A stretch of 64,000 bases of DNA, from NCBI GenBank assembly GCA_034505235.1, contig JAPDQY010000002.1, positions 1 through 64,000 of the forward strand, read 5' to 3'. Below, piece after piece: positions 10,001 to 15,305 of this stretch. Each line of letters begins with the position of its first letter. Position 1 is the first letter of the stretch. The notes beneath the pieces were generated by a model. It was not told the origin of the DNA and searched no databases. It was given only the letters and a program-made list of their open reading frames with translations. The stretch comes from Coneutiohabitans thermophilus. Its GTDB lineage: Bacteria > Zhuqueibacterota > Zhuqueibacteria > Zhuqueibacterales > Zhuqueibacteraceae. The position numbers and the translations under genes were made by a program.

Positions 10001-10023
10001 AGCCCCGCGTATTTGATGCGCAT
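4090..10023 (-). CDS. Giant secreted lipase-like / beta-helix / sorting-tail protein
   Basis: 1977 residues. The start at 10023 has GAGG eight bases upstream; 10068 would overlap the preceding gene. Order: signal peptide (1-23); an alpha/beta hydrolase of lipase/PGAP1 type with oxyanion 'FVHGL' at about 31-35, nucleophile elbow GHSMGG with Ser165, and a late 'HSHETSNYR' that may supply the His; a pre-peptidase-type and an Ig-like domain; five right-handed beta-helix repeats of about 150 residues, each with '(G/Q)(D/Q)WGG(I/V)'; several FN3-like domains; and the tail 'NYPNPFNPETTIEFALPK', the Por/FlgD-like sorting signal. Probably exported, then anchored or released at the cell surface. Substrate unknown; an esterase on host or biomass lipids or polysaccharide esters is possible. 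Confidence 0.85.
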   Translation of the reverse strand: MRIKYAGLMLLLALLLPKTAVGQAPPYPIIFVHGLNSDDGTWQTTINYLRDNFGWSDPYFNDQGIFHALLNASDLSTHFGMDVRTQFPNERNDLYNGNIYAINFKNWWDSATEDLKPRQNRFALTIDFSQSNESAIAKQGYALGQMIKKVLDATGKSKVILVGHSMGGLAAREYLQRKDLSGKPKWWAFPNEPSGHRVAKLVTIGTPHAGSNMTEFGIPLIIDPRSEAARDLSYNYFASGPPNFGNNPDHGVYLFGGGESIIPRFNPNIPAAGGYFNIDVDCDGSENSTVAGINSNSVIRADNPQMPLPVDIDYTWIVSDEGVLNGDGAVRLDRQYLDSKGDTLLIHRLHSHETSNYRAILRGLDEPDDSQKAYVLTPDQPIHGFVDRPSGMTASDHDWFRFHVAQAGNFTLSLSNLASLQNFTTMAVEVFSALNLTHPVIDGRNTGGADRISFITPVLNPGDYFVHLRGVVIDEAWNRPYALLIQPIAGAAQITLSASPNAIKTNGASATVFAELRDAQGNLNPIAANPITFTVTFGAASATLIGSNPVNAVNGVATITLQSTSTPGLVAIQASSPGLASGTTAVSVYSNPTLVSGAITTNTTWTLANSPYQVTGDIDVRAGVILTIEPGVTVMFNSGTDMTVDGTLLANGTASQHITFTSSATNPTVGAWGGVYLNTPQGPLRSSLSYCDFRYGGQVSLQARYDDVLEISGYAEPQISACTILDCRRNGIEVTSGRYDANVWLNVTALPLILNEIYISRGAVMTIAPGAHLKLSDGANIFVEGGLIANGTPSQRIVFTSIHDDALDGDTDGNGGSAGRTGDWGGIEFKDTVDDANCAMQYCDIKFAGRIAFGDLDVPIRLDARANPTFKSLRFSDCRYNAIDVVAGTYSTNIRFDQNAAPYLIRGDLKVDKPAVLTIAAGTLFKMTNGSDFRIAGGLICQGAAGNPIRFTSVNDDSRGGDTGNDGPTAGSAGDWGGITLEVDAKGNSLSFCEFYFGGVGGFNNSGSPLLLDMRAEVTFANLTFGNCTTNGIGMFATNYDRDARLRFPGQTPYVQLGDLSVAAGAKLTIEPGCIIKLSEGSDMYINGGLLAEGTATAPIIFTSLADDSLLGDTDNNGRGQGVPGQWGGISFTNSAISNFCRLHYCQFRFGGRGGFGNVGWVVQVSPLVNPLFANLRFMQNNNNGIRLVEGSYTVNIVFDQTAAPYLLAGDYVVEAPGGLTIAPGTLFKCFGGSDIYIKSRLTAIGTAAAPIIFTSVRDDRYGGDTNNDGASNGVAGDWGGIVFQSQSVSGASEIAHGEFWYGAGAGFGNSDAALRFENTSQKIHHVKIRQMRWQGIYANGNASPDLGGGAYSSPGNNSFLDFNIAADRYAVFNDGSATIFARNNTWDGSTAAAIAQEIYDKNDNASKGEVIFQPFIPAGDSEAPQVSVLFPNGGETLLHGSTVTLRWSVRDNVGVVKIDVAVSRDGGQVFQPLISFTSPQDEYAWTVAGPFSSRCILKVTGRDAAGNERFDLSDNFFAIVDSSSGVNYPPSIPLPLRPLAGEEMRGSDLLIWQASVDPNPFDQVRYRLEIDNNANFSSPELVEDNIDSSRTGNFSQSIKPAIPAGGNVIAIRLDRLAGFANLQDDVIYYWRLQARDQQNANSAFSSGTAHFFMNKINTPPQAVVSGFSPANNLEMRTARPTISWQAADDPDPSDGAEVLRYRLQIDGDGEFITDVEISAQTNPGVTFYIPTQDLHENARYGWRVQASDDEGAVSPWSGVQNFFVNAIKEPPQPFEILTPAPIFSSHSDTVMLRWQATSDPDPLDSLRYIVEWSTNRSFSPLNTLLPQSNTQYAFVRPSRIDSVFWRLYAVDSDTLSTYASNTKQQPRLIRWQTTAVHSRENNLPTEFSLAQNYPNPFNPETTIEFALPKFSHVTIRIFNALGQEIRTLVYTPMPAGYMVVTWDGKDENGHLVPSGVYIYQMQAGNFVATKKLVVMR
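5900..8240 (-). repeat. Five tandem ~455-bp beta-helix repeats inside the lipase-like gene
   Basis: The segment encoding '(G/Q)DWGG(I/V)' recurs at about 6180, 6631, 7090, 7542 and 8000, a period of 451-459 bases. Four units also share an acidic 'DD..GDT..DG' loop just before it. The DNA between units has diverged, so the duplication is not recent, but the region is a likely place for length variation and assembly collapse. Confidence 0.75.
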
Positions 10024-10051
10024 GGTGAACACCTCAACAAAACTCTCGACT

Positions 10052-11137
10052 TTAAAGCTTCGTGCCAACGAATTTTGTGAAAGAAAAATTCTCTGATGAT
10101 GATTGTCGGTAACGCCAGAACAGTCTGAATTTTGAAAAGTTGGTACCGGTTGCGACTGAAATACTCGGTCCTAAACAGTCATTCACAAAAACTTTTAGAG
10201 AAATTCCCTTTTTGACAATCCGGATTTTGTTCCATTTCTCTCTTGGCCAGCATTCTCTATTGATGCCAACTGTGGCATTGTTGATAAGAATCTGCGACCA
10301 ATTTCCGAATCGAATATTCACCGGTGAATCGCCGATGAGTGCCAAATCCAGAATAGGATTCCCATATAGAATTCCTGCAACAAGAAACTCAAAAGCAAAG
10401 TCGCTGGGGAAATTCACGTACTGCATCATTTCATGGTCAGTGGTGGTATGGCTTGTAACATATTTTGAAGCTCCGCTGCCGCCGACTACGATATCGTTTC
10501 CCCAAGACTCTGCAATATCTCCTGGCTCATAACTGGAGAAATCCTCTTGAAAAAAAATTTCACCTGGTTTACTTGTGGAACTCTGTGGTGATTGGTGCGG
10601 CTTGTTATCCTGTGAAGTTTTGCCCAGCAATCGTTTTATTGTCTCATCCTTGGTCATCTCAACGGATGCCACGGCGAAAATACTTCCGGTATCAGTCGCA
10701 ATAAGCCGGGCATTAATTTTGACGGTGGCATCAAGATCAGTGATTGTGCCGGTGGCGATTGCGTCAACACCAAGGAGCTTACCCAATTCTTTTGCTGCGT
10801 TCGGGTCAACAAAACCGCTCAGAGTCAATTTATGCTCTGCAATAACTTTGCTGAGCAACTGGCGCTCGATTACCTCGAACCGTTTGGTCATAAAGAGTCG
10901 AGTGATAAGCTCTTCGGAAAGAAATTTGCCAAAATCAGTAATGTTTCCGTTGAGATCAGAGAATTCAATTACGGCTATTTTGGCTTTCTTTCCTTCAGCC
11001 ATATTAGACTCGATCTGGCGCGCGAGTTCAGCAAGCTTTGCATCAAGATCGCCGCTTAAAGTGCCAGACGCAAAACCCAAGTTGAGCATTGCACACAAGA
11101 AGACTAAGGCAAGATAGATTAAGAAATTTCTTTTCAT
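10052..11137 (-). CDS. Exported FlgO-domain protein with beta-sandwich C-terminus
   Basis: 361 residues with a signal peptide (MKRNFLIYLALVFLCAMLNL). Residues 45-170 form a FlgO/CsgG-like domain: 'KIAVIEFSDLNGNITDFGKF', '..ELITRLFMTKRFEVIER', 'LGVDAIATGTITDLDATVKI'. These domains sit in the periplasm or at the outer membrane. After a Ser/Pro linker, residues 205-361 look like a concanavalin/LamG-type beta-sandwich (3-keto-disaccharide hydrolase-like fold), which suggests glycan binding. It ends 28 bases before the lipase/beta-helix gene and is likely co-transcribed. The combination of the two domains is known in FCB-type genomes but has no assigned function. Confidence 0.8.
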   Translation of the reverse strand: MKRNFLIYLALVFLCAMLNLGFASGTLSGDLDAKLAELARQIESNMAEGKKAKIAVIEFSDLNGNITDFGKFLSEELITRLFMTKRFEVIERQLLSKVIAEHKLTLSGFVDPNAAKELGKLLGVDAIATGTITDLDATVKINARLIATDTGSIFAVASVEMTKDETIKRLLGKTSQDNKPHQSPQSSTSKPGEIFFQEDFSSYEPGDIAESWGNDIVVGGSGASKYVTSHTTTDHEMMQYVNFPSDFAFEFLVAGILYGNPILDLALIGDSPVNIRFGNWSQILINNATVGINRECWPREKWNKIRIVKKGISLKVFVNDCLGPSISVATGTNFSKFRLFWRYRQSSSENFSFTKFVGTKL

Positions 11138-11161
11138 GTTGAACTGGCCAGTTATTGGGGA

Positions 11162-11425
11162 TTCGTCAAGGTTACTAAGAGCAGCATCTCACTCCACTTC
11201 GTGCGGTCCAGTGAGAAAAAGCTCAAAGAGTTGATGCAGCGTCGGCTGGACGCCTACGAATTTGTCGCGCTGGTTTTGGACGGCCTCGGCGCTGCTGGGA
11301 ATCGAGCCGAGCCTGCGGCGGATCAAGGGCTTTAGTCATCTGCTGCGGCTGCCTGAGGCCGCCCCGGCCGGGGCAGCCTCAGGCCGGGCAGCCATCTGGA
11401 GTTTCAACTAGGAAGAGATTGACTC
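11162..11425 (+). pseudogene. IS256-type transposase remnant, copy 2 (internally deleted)
   Basis: A second, independently deleted copy of the transposase at 302-655. It opens with the same 'VKVTKSSIS.HFVRSSEKKLK...RRLDAYEFVALVLDG', without the stop seen in copy 1, then jumps in another frame to the C-terminal 'ALLGIEPSLRRIKGFSHL'. The breakpoint differs from copy 1 and more of the C-terminus is gone. It shares the hairpin and the terminal 'tttcaactaggaagagattgactct' type sequence. The two copies have the same orientation and flank 10.5 kb of DNA. Confidence 0.75.
11353..11382. repeat. Hairpin at 3' end of transposase remnant 2
   Basis: CTGAGGCCGCCC / GGGCAGCCTCAG around a 6-base loop: the same structure as at 592-621, with one mismatch in the 12-bp stem. 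Its conservation in both remnants marks it as a property of the insertion sequence. Confidence 0.65.
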
Positions 11426-11472
11426 TTACAGCCCATTCTGATTAATTAGTCGACACAACAAAGAATTAGAAT

Positions 11473-11937
11473 TTAATATCCGACGTTATGCCGTTTCCAA
11501 TGCCGATTGAGGGCGTTCTGCACCATGGCAGACCAGAAAATGTTCACGAACGGCATTAAACCCAGAATTCCGATGAGCGCCGGATTCGTTTGCTCAGGCA
11601 CCGGAACATTGTCAGCGATGTCCATTTTTTTGATGAGAGTCGGCACATGAAAAATCAGATAGATGGCCCAAAACAAATTGAAAAATGGAATAAAGAGAAA
11701 TCCCACGGCCGCGCCGGGCTTGATGCTGAGATCGCTGGTGTGAAGCAGCATTTCGTCGTGAATTTTGTAGAGCCATACCAGACCATAAATTCCGAAAGTG
11801 ATCAGGCTCAACAACAAGGGGGCGAAAATGAATCTAATTTTTCCCATCTGCAACGTCGTACTTTGCATCGGGAATGGCGCTGTCTGGGTAGGTTGCATCT
11901 GCGCGACTGGCTGAGTAGGGTTTTGCACTGTGTTCAT
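11473..11937 (-). CDS. DUF4234 membrane protein
   Basis: 154 residues. A Gln/Pro-rich N-terminal tail of about 30 residues leads into the DUF4234 core: 'LLLSLITFGIYGLVWLYKIH' (first helix with the family's FGIY..VW motif), 'LFIPFFNLFWAIYLIFHV' and 'LMPFVNIFWSAMVQNALNRH'. Three transmembrane helices are expected. AGGGAG precedes the ATG by 7 bases. It is the last gene of the small-protein run that begins at 14180. Family function unknown; DUF4234 proteins are small inner-membrane proteins. Confidence 0.8.
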   Translation of the reverse strand: MNTVQNPTQPVAQMQPTQTAPFPMQSTTLQMGKIRFIFAPLLLSLITFGIYGLVWLYKIHDEMLLHTSDLSIKPGAAVGFLFIPFFNLFWAIYLIFHVPTLIKKMDIADNVPVPEQTNPALIGILGLMPFVNIFWSAMVQNALNRHWKRHNVGY

Positions 11938-12012
11938 GTCTGTTCTCCCTGAAATTTCTGAGCTGCATAGAGTGAAAAAAACTTCATGGTCTTTCGCTTT
12001 TCCTCAAACCGT

Positions 12013-12240
12013 TCAAACATACACCACAATCCTGCCGGAAAGGTAGCCTTTAAAGGCCACGTCCCCATTGACATACACCTTGCCATTTCCCGGCTTGTAA
12101 TCAAAATGCGCCTCGCCCCGGGAGTCGGTATATTCATCGTTGGTGACGCCGCCGCTGAGAAGCCCATCGAAACCGAGCGCCACCTTCTTGTTCTCCCATG
12201 GCTCGCCGGATTGCTCATGAATGACTTTGACGGTAATCAT
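12013..12240 (-). CDS. 75-residue beta protein, paralog A
   Basis: Start at 12240, with AAGGAG nine bases upstream. The sequence MITVKVIHEQSGEPW, KKVALGFDGLLSGGVTN, YTDSRGEAHFD, KVYVNG and GRIVVYV suggests a small all-beta domain similar to carboxypeptidase-regulatory or bacterial Ig-like folds, without signal peptide. A paralog lies 1.1 kb upstream (13314-13538), sharing 'GFDG', 'TDS.GEAHFD.(K/E)PG.G.VYV(N/D)G' and 'SGR(I/V)VVY(V/I)'. The two paralogs flank the membrane-anchor gene 12447-13295. Function unknown. Confidence 0.7.
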   Translation of the reverse strand: MITVKVIHEQSGEPWENKKVALGFDGLLSGGVTNDEYTDSRGEAHFDYKPGNGKVYVNGDVAFKGYLSGRIVVYV

Positions 12241-12446
12241 ATTCTTGTGCTCCTTGAGATATTTTTGTTTTGGGTTCCAGTCAAACCGAGTAGTTCTCCG
12301 CTTAAATGGCGGAGCAATCGCTCGGTTCATAATTCAATATGCCGCTTGTACCGCTGTCGCATACGATTTTTGCAGTATGATCAACTTCACCGCCTGGTAC
12401 GTTCGATAGATGGCCCCGCCGTACATGCCGATGGCCGCGGCGGCAA

Positions 12447-13295
12447 TCAAGCGAACCAGAAATGCAATAAAAGTTCTGTCTTGAGCGCAGCTTCTCGTTG
12501 CTTGGTGTCGAACTTCGGGATGATGGTGTTAGCATACTCGATGAAGGCAAAACCGTCACGCGGGTTGCGCTGGCTGAAATCTGCAAGCTGGGCAAGGTGG
12601 GAAACATCGTAAGCAGTGTAATGTGGCACGGCCGCGTTCAGCAGTTTCACGCCGGTAATGGAGGTGACCACGTCGTTTTTGCAGATGGCCATGCCGCTCT
12701 CGAGGGCTTCCATACGCAACGGCTCGCCGACCTGTGCCACTAACTCGGCAAAGGCCTGCAGCAGCTTCGTTTGCGATGCCAGATCATTTGCATTGGCCTG
12801 TGCAAGGGCATTTTGCAGCTTGTCTGAAATACCCACAACAACTGTCTCCCAACCGCCCTCGTACCACCTGCCATCATACCATCCCCGTTCTTGATAGCGG
12901 CGCTGTGAATCCCAGGCGAAGCGGGTTTCCGGCAGGAGCTGGCGCAAGCTGTCCATGGCGGCTTGGTAGGCAATAGCGAGCGTGTCAGCTTGTGGAGGTT
13001 GTGCCGCTGGTGGTACCGGAGTTGCAGGCGGAGTCTCCGGTGCTGGAGGGGTGACCTGCGCGACTTCCACCCGCGGCGCCAGGCGTTGCATAATTTCATC
13101 TGCAGTGACTGCAGTTGGTGGCGGATAAAGCGGCTTTGTAACACTGGACTTGGTCGAAGGAGTCATGCCCCATAGATAGACGAGCAGGCCGCCGAGCAGC
13201 GCCAGCCCGCTGATGCCTACCAGCAGATGCCAGAAAAAGCGCGAGGTTTTGAAGTAGAACTTTTCTTCAACTTGCTCGAGAATTTGTTGCTTCAC
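12447..13295 (-). CDS. Proline-rich single- or two-helix membrane protein, apparently frameshifted near its end
   Basis: 282 residues from a GTG start with GGAGG five bases upstream. N-terminal cytosolic 22 residues, a transmembrane helix (HLLVGISGLALLGGLLVYLW), a Pro/Ala-rich linker (about 55-105) and a mostly helical domain with 'RYQERGWYDGRWYEGGW' in its middle. At about 12464-12479 the frame leaves a natural-looking continuation: one base back the text reads on as FIAFLVRLIAAAAIGMYGGA, then IYRTYQAVKLIILQKSYATA to a TGA at 12334, a second transmembrane helix with a basic/aromatic tail. In the frame as given it stops soon after (LLLHFWFA). No family recognised. Confidence 0.6.
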   Translation of the reverse strand: MKQQILEQVEEKFYFKTSRFFWHLLVGISGLALLGGLLVYLWGMTPSTKSSVTKPLYPPPTAVTADEIMQRLAPRVEVAQVTPPAPETPPATPVPPAAQPPQADTLAIAYQAAMDSLRQLLPETRFAWDSQRRYQERGWYDGRWYEGGWETVVVGISDKLQNALAQANANDLASQTKLLQAFAELVAQVGEPLRMEALESGMAICKNDVVTSITGVKLLNAAVPHYTAYDVSHLAQLADFSQRNPRDGFAFIEYANTIIPKFDTKQREAALKTELLLHFWFA

Positions 13296-13313
13296 GGCTT
13301 CCTCCCTCAGGGT

Positions 13314-13538
13314 TTAGATGTACACCACAACTCTTCCGGAAATTCTGCCGCGATATTTGGTTGAGCCGTCGACGTAAACTTCACCAGTGCCCGGCTCCGC
13401 GTCGAAGTGCGCCTCGCCGTCACTATCGGTAAATTCGGATTCCGTGACGCCGCGCGTGAAGCCGTCGAATCCAATCGCAACACGCGAGCCTTTGGCGGGC
13501 TTGCCGCTATCTCGCCATACGACTTTGACTGTGACCAT
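13314..13538 (-). CDS. 74-residue beta protein, paralog B
   Basis: MVTVKVVWRDSGKPAKGSRV, 'AIGFDGFTRGVTESEFTDSD', 'GEAHFDAEPGTGEVYVDGST' and 'YRGRISGRVVVYI' align end to end with paralog A at 12013-12240. GGGAGG lies six bases before the ATG. It starts 2 bases behind the YidD-like gene and ends 18 bases before the membrane-anchor gene, so it lies in the middle of a tight operon. No signal peptide; cytosolic small beta-sandwich expected. Function unknown. Confidence 0.75.
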   Translation of the reverse strand: MVTVKVVWRDSGKPAKGSRVAIGFDGFTRGVTESEFTDSDGEAHFDAEPGTGEVYVDGSTKYRGRISGRVVVYI

Positions 13539-13540
13539 GT

Positions 13541-13873
13541 TTATCCTCCCACGATCTCTTTTAGTGAAAAATGAGATTGAAGAAATTGATATTCTGAAAG
13601 GATATGCTCAGAAACCATCACTTTCGGAATCTTCGCGCCATTGGCGCACACTAAAAACCACACGTCCGAGTCTGCGTCCCATTCGAACCCGTAACCTGGG
13701 CGACAATGCCGGGCGCGCGCAAGAAAAGCCGTGATTGCAGCAAAACTGCCGCGCTCGCGCGCGATGCGTTCGACATGATGCGAGCACGACTCGCGAAATA
13801 AACAGCGGCGGCGTTTACCCTCCGGAACGAAATTTCGATAAAGCTGAATCCAGAGAATAATGACAGATCGCAT
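13541..13873 (-). CDS. YidD-like protein
   Basis: 110 residues; start at 13873 with GAGG six bases upstream (a longer frame to 14038 would cover the next gene). The opening 'IILWIQLYRNFVPEGKRRRC' and 'LFRESCSHHVERIARERGSF', followed by 'LARARHCRPG', follow the YidD (membrane protein insertion efficiency factor) pattern: 'Y..F(I)SP....C.F.PSCS.Y...AI...G......L...R..RC.PG'. Both Cys of the CxF..(S/T)CS motif are present. The 40-residue C-terminal extension is not part of YidD. YidD helps YidC insert inner-membrane proteins, but it normally lies between rnpA and yidC; here it stands among unknown small genes. Confidence 0.65.
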   Translation of the reverse strand: MRSVIILWIQLYRNFVPEGKRRRCLFRESCSHHVERIARERGSFAAITAFLARARHCRPGYGFEWDADSDVWFLVCANGAKIPKVMVSEHILSEYQFLQSHFSLKEIVGG

Positions 13874-13898
13874 GCTTATCCTCTTCAACATGTGGAAA

Positions 13899-14180
13899 TC
13901 AGGATTCACGACAAAATACCGCAACATAAACTTGCACGGTCTGCGTCGACTCTGGTATGCCGGGAATTGGATCCGTGGCCCCGAAACCGAGACAACCGGA
14001 TTTACCTGGAATGCCTGGTTTTGCCGGTGTCGTGACATCGGTCACCAATGTTTCCAAACCTTGATATTTCCAGCCTTCTGTGGCATTTTGATTGATGAGC
14101 TCCGCGAGTTGCTCGGCGGCTTTACGCGCGCCCTCATCAATCATGACATCCGCGCGAAAGGGGATGACTTTGTATTGCAT
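13899..14180 (-). CDS. DUF4177-like small protein, paralog of the one at 1694
   Basis: 93 residues; start at 14180, with AAGGAG six bases upstream. MQYKVIPFRADVMIDEGARK, 'LAELINQNATEGWKYQGLET', then a Gly/Pro-rich insert (PAKPGIPGKSGCLGFGATDP) and 'QVYVAVF'. The '(E/Q)YK...A..L....N..A.EGW.(Y/F)' frame and the 'GCLG' turn are shared with the protein at 1694-1939. It heads the 14180-11473 run of six genes. Function of the family is unknown. Confidence 0.7.
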   Translation of the reverse strand: MQYKVIPFRADVMIDEGARKAAEQLAELINQNATEGWKYQGLETLVTDVTTPAKPGIPGKSGCLGFGATDPIPGIPESTQTVQVYVAVFCRES

Positions 14181-14267
14181 GTGATGCTCCTTCAGTTGAG
14201 TAATGTGATCTGTCATCGCGATGAAGTTGTGCGGTTTCAAATCAACGGTAATGCTCAAAAAATGGAT

Positions 14268-14520
14268 TTATTTTGCAGCCATCCGAGAAGCTACTTCGGG
14301 CACGGAAGCCAAATCCCAAAGGCTGATGAGATTGTGGTCGCCCACGGTGGCGAGATATCGTCCAGAATTTTCCACAGCCACTTTTCGTATGGCAAAGCCT
14401 TTCTTCAAGTGTAGCGATTTTTACACCTTCGCTAGAATCCCAGATTTCAATGAGATTATCCGCCTTGAGTACGAAGAAGAGATTCGCTGATGCTGCTTTA
14501 TTCCCGAGCCGTCCCCCCAA
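14268..14520 (-). pseudogene. WD40-repeat fragment with frameshift
   Basis: Two adjoining frames together read '..LIEIWDSSEGVKIATL' then, after a one-base slip near 14407-14410, 'RKVAVENSGRYLATVGDHNL' and 'ISLWDLASVPEVASRMAAK' to a TAA at 14268-14270. These are one and a half WD40 blades (GRYLATVG..N.I.LWD). A full propeller needs seven or so blades, so this is the tail of a lost gene. It lies just upstream of the small-protein operon. Confidence 0.65.
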
Positions 14521-14546
14521 ATCCCAGCTTGGGCGGTGGCAATCCC

Positions 14547-14589
14547 TTGCATCACCACCTCATCGTTTCCCCATGATGTAGTGATGCAA
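14547..14589. repeat. Imperfect 17-bp inverted repeat
   Basis: TTGCATCACCACCTCAT and its inverted partner ATGATGTAGTGATGCAA stand nine bases apart; 15 of 17 positions pair. It lies upstream of the WD40 remnant in a gene-free stretch. It could be the end of a small mobile element or a regulatory hairpin. Confidence 0.45.
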
Positions 14590-14674
14590 CTTAATCAAAC
14601 GCGGCCAACAATCGCCATCCTGACAACGTTTTCACAAGCTTGTTTGACTGACGAAGCGAAGTCGCATCGGAAGT

Positions 14675-14833
14675 TCACTGCTGTGCGCCTGCACGGGTGT
14701 TTTTTTCAATGATAGTCAGCCGTTTAATGAGATGTCCGGCAGCGACCAGCAGCAAACCCATGGGAATGGCGAGGAGGCCGCCCACAAATAAAAACGCCAA
14801 ATTCAAAACATCTGAAAGCCCAAGCATCAGCAT
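14675..14833 (-). CDS. Possible 52-residue single-helix membrane protein
   Basis: MLMLGLSDVLNLAFLFVGGL, then 'LAIPMGLLLVAAGHLIKRLT' and a charged tail (IIEKNTRAGAQQ). One or two hydrophobic helices with a positively charged border suggest a small inner-membrane protein. Only a weak GAGAG precedes the ATG. No family recognised. It may be the remainder of a larger gene, since an in-frame TGA stands 9 codons upstream. Confidence 0.35.
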   Translation of the reverse strand: MLMLGLSDVLNLAFLFVGGLLAIPMGLLLVAAGHLIKRLTIIEKNTRAGAQQ

Positions 14834-15305
14834 CACGACTCTCGAAACGCTCAGAAGTCACCCCACCGTCATGATCCAGCGATCGGTCGAATGAGCATCA
14901 GTTAGGCGGGAGGCCGTCATGATTTGGGATTCTTTCACAGAATTGCGGTATGCCATAATTCTGATTACGGCATGTGAGCAATCTCCGCATTGATGGAGGA
15001 AATCAAAGTCAAAAAAATTTCAGCCCAGGTGAGTTGCTTCCCGCAAAGACAAAACATATGCCACCAAGGCGCAAAAAAAATTTTAGAATGAAACATGCAA
15101 ATTAAAGAGTTACAGTTTCCTGGCCAGAAAGAAGGGAAGGGGAAAAGCAACAAAGTGTTGCGTTCAGGCAACGCTTGGTCGGGTGGAAGGCGAGAAAGCA
15201 TATTGATTTCAATGGACTTTGGCTTGTTGCAGGCATGCAACGGAGAGAAGACCAGGCATGTGGATTCGCCTCCACGCGCGCTCTTGCGAAGCGGAACAAT
15301 GAACC
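14834..15305. other. Gene-free stretch downstream of the regulator gene
   Basis: About 470 bases with no convincing coding sequence. A 91-codon frame on the minus strand (14965-15240) has erratic composition and no motif. A small inverted repeat (AAGTGTTGC / GCAACGCTT, about 15151-15175, one mismatch) followed on the minus strand by a short T-rich stretch might serve as a weak terminator for the regulator gene ending at 15306. Confidence 0.5.

Noticed and set aside
13874..14038. Longer start for the YidD-like gene
   Set aside because: It would cover most of the preceding gene, and the ATG at 13873 has a good ribosome site.
14965..15240. 91-codon minus-strand frame downstream of the regulator
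   Set aside because: No ribosome site, no family resemblance, odd Trp/Phe/Cys content.
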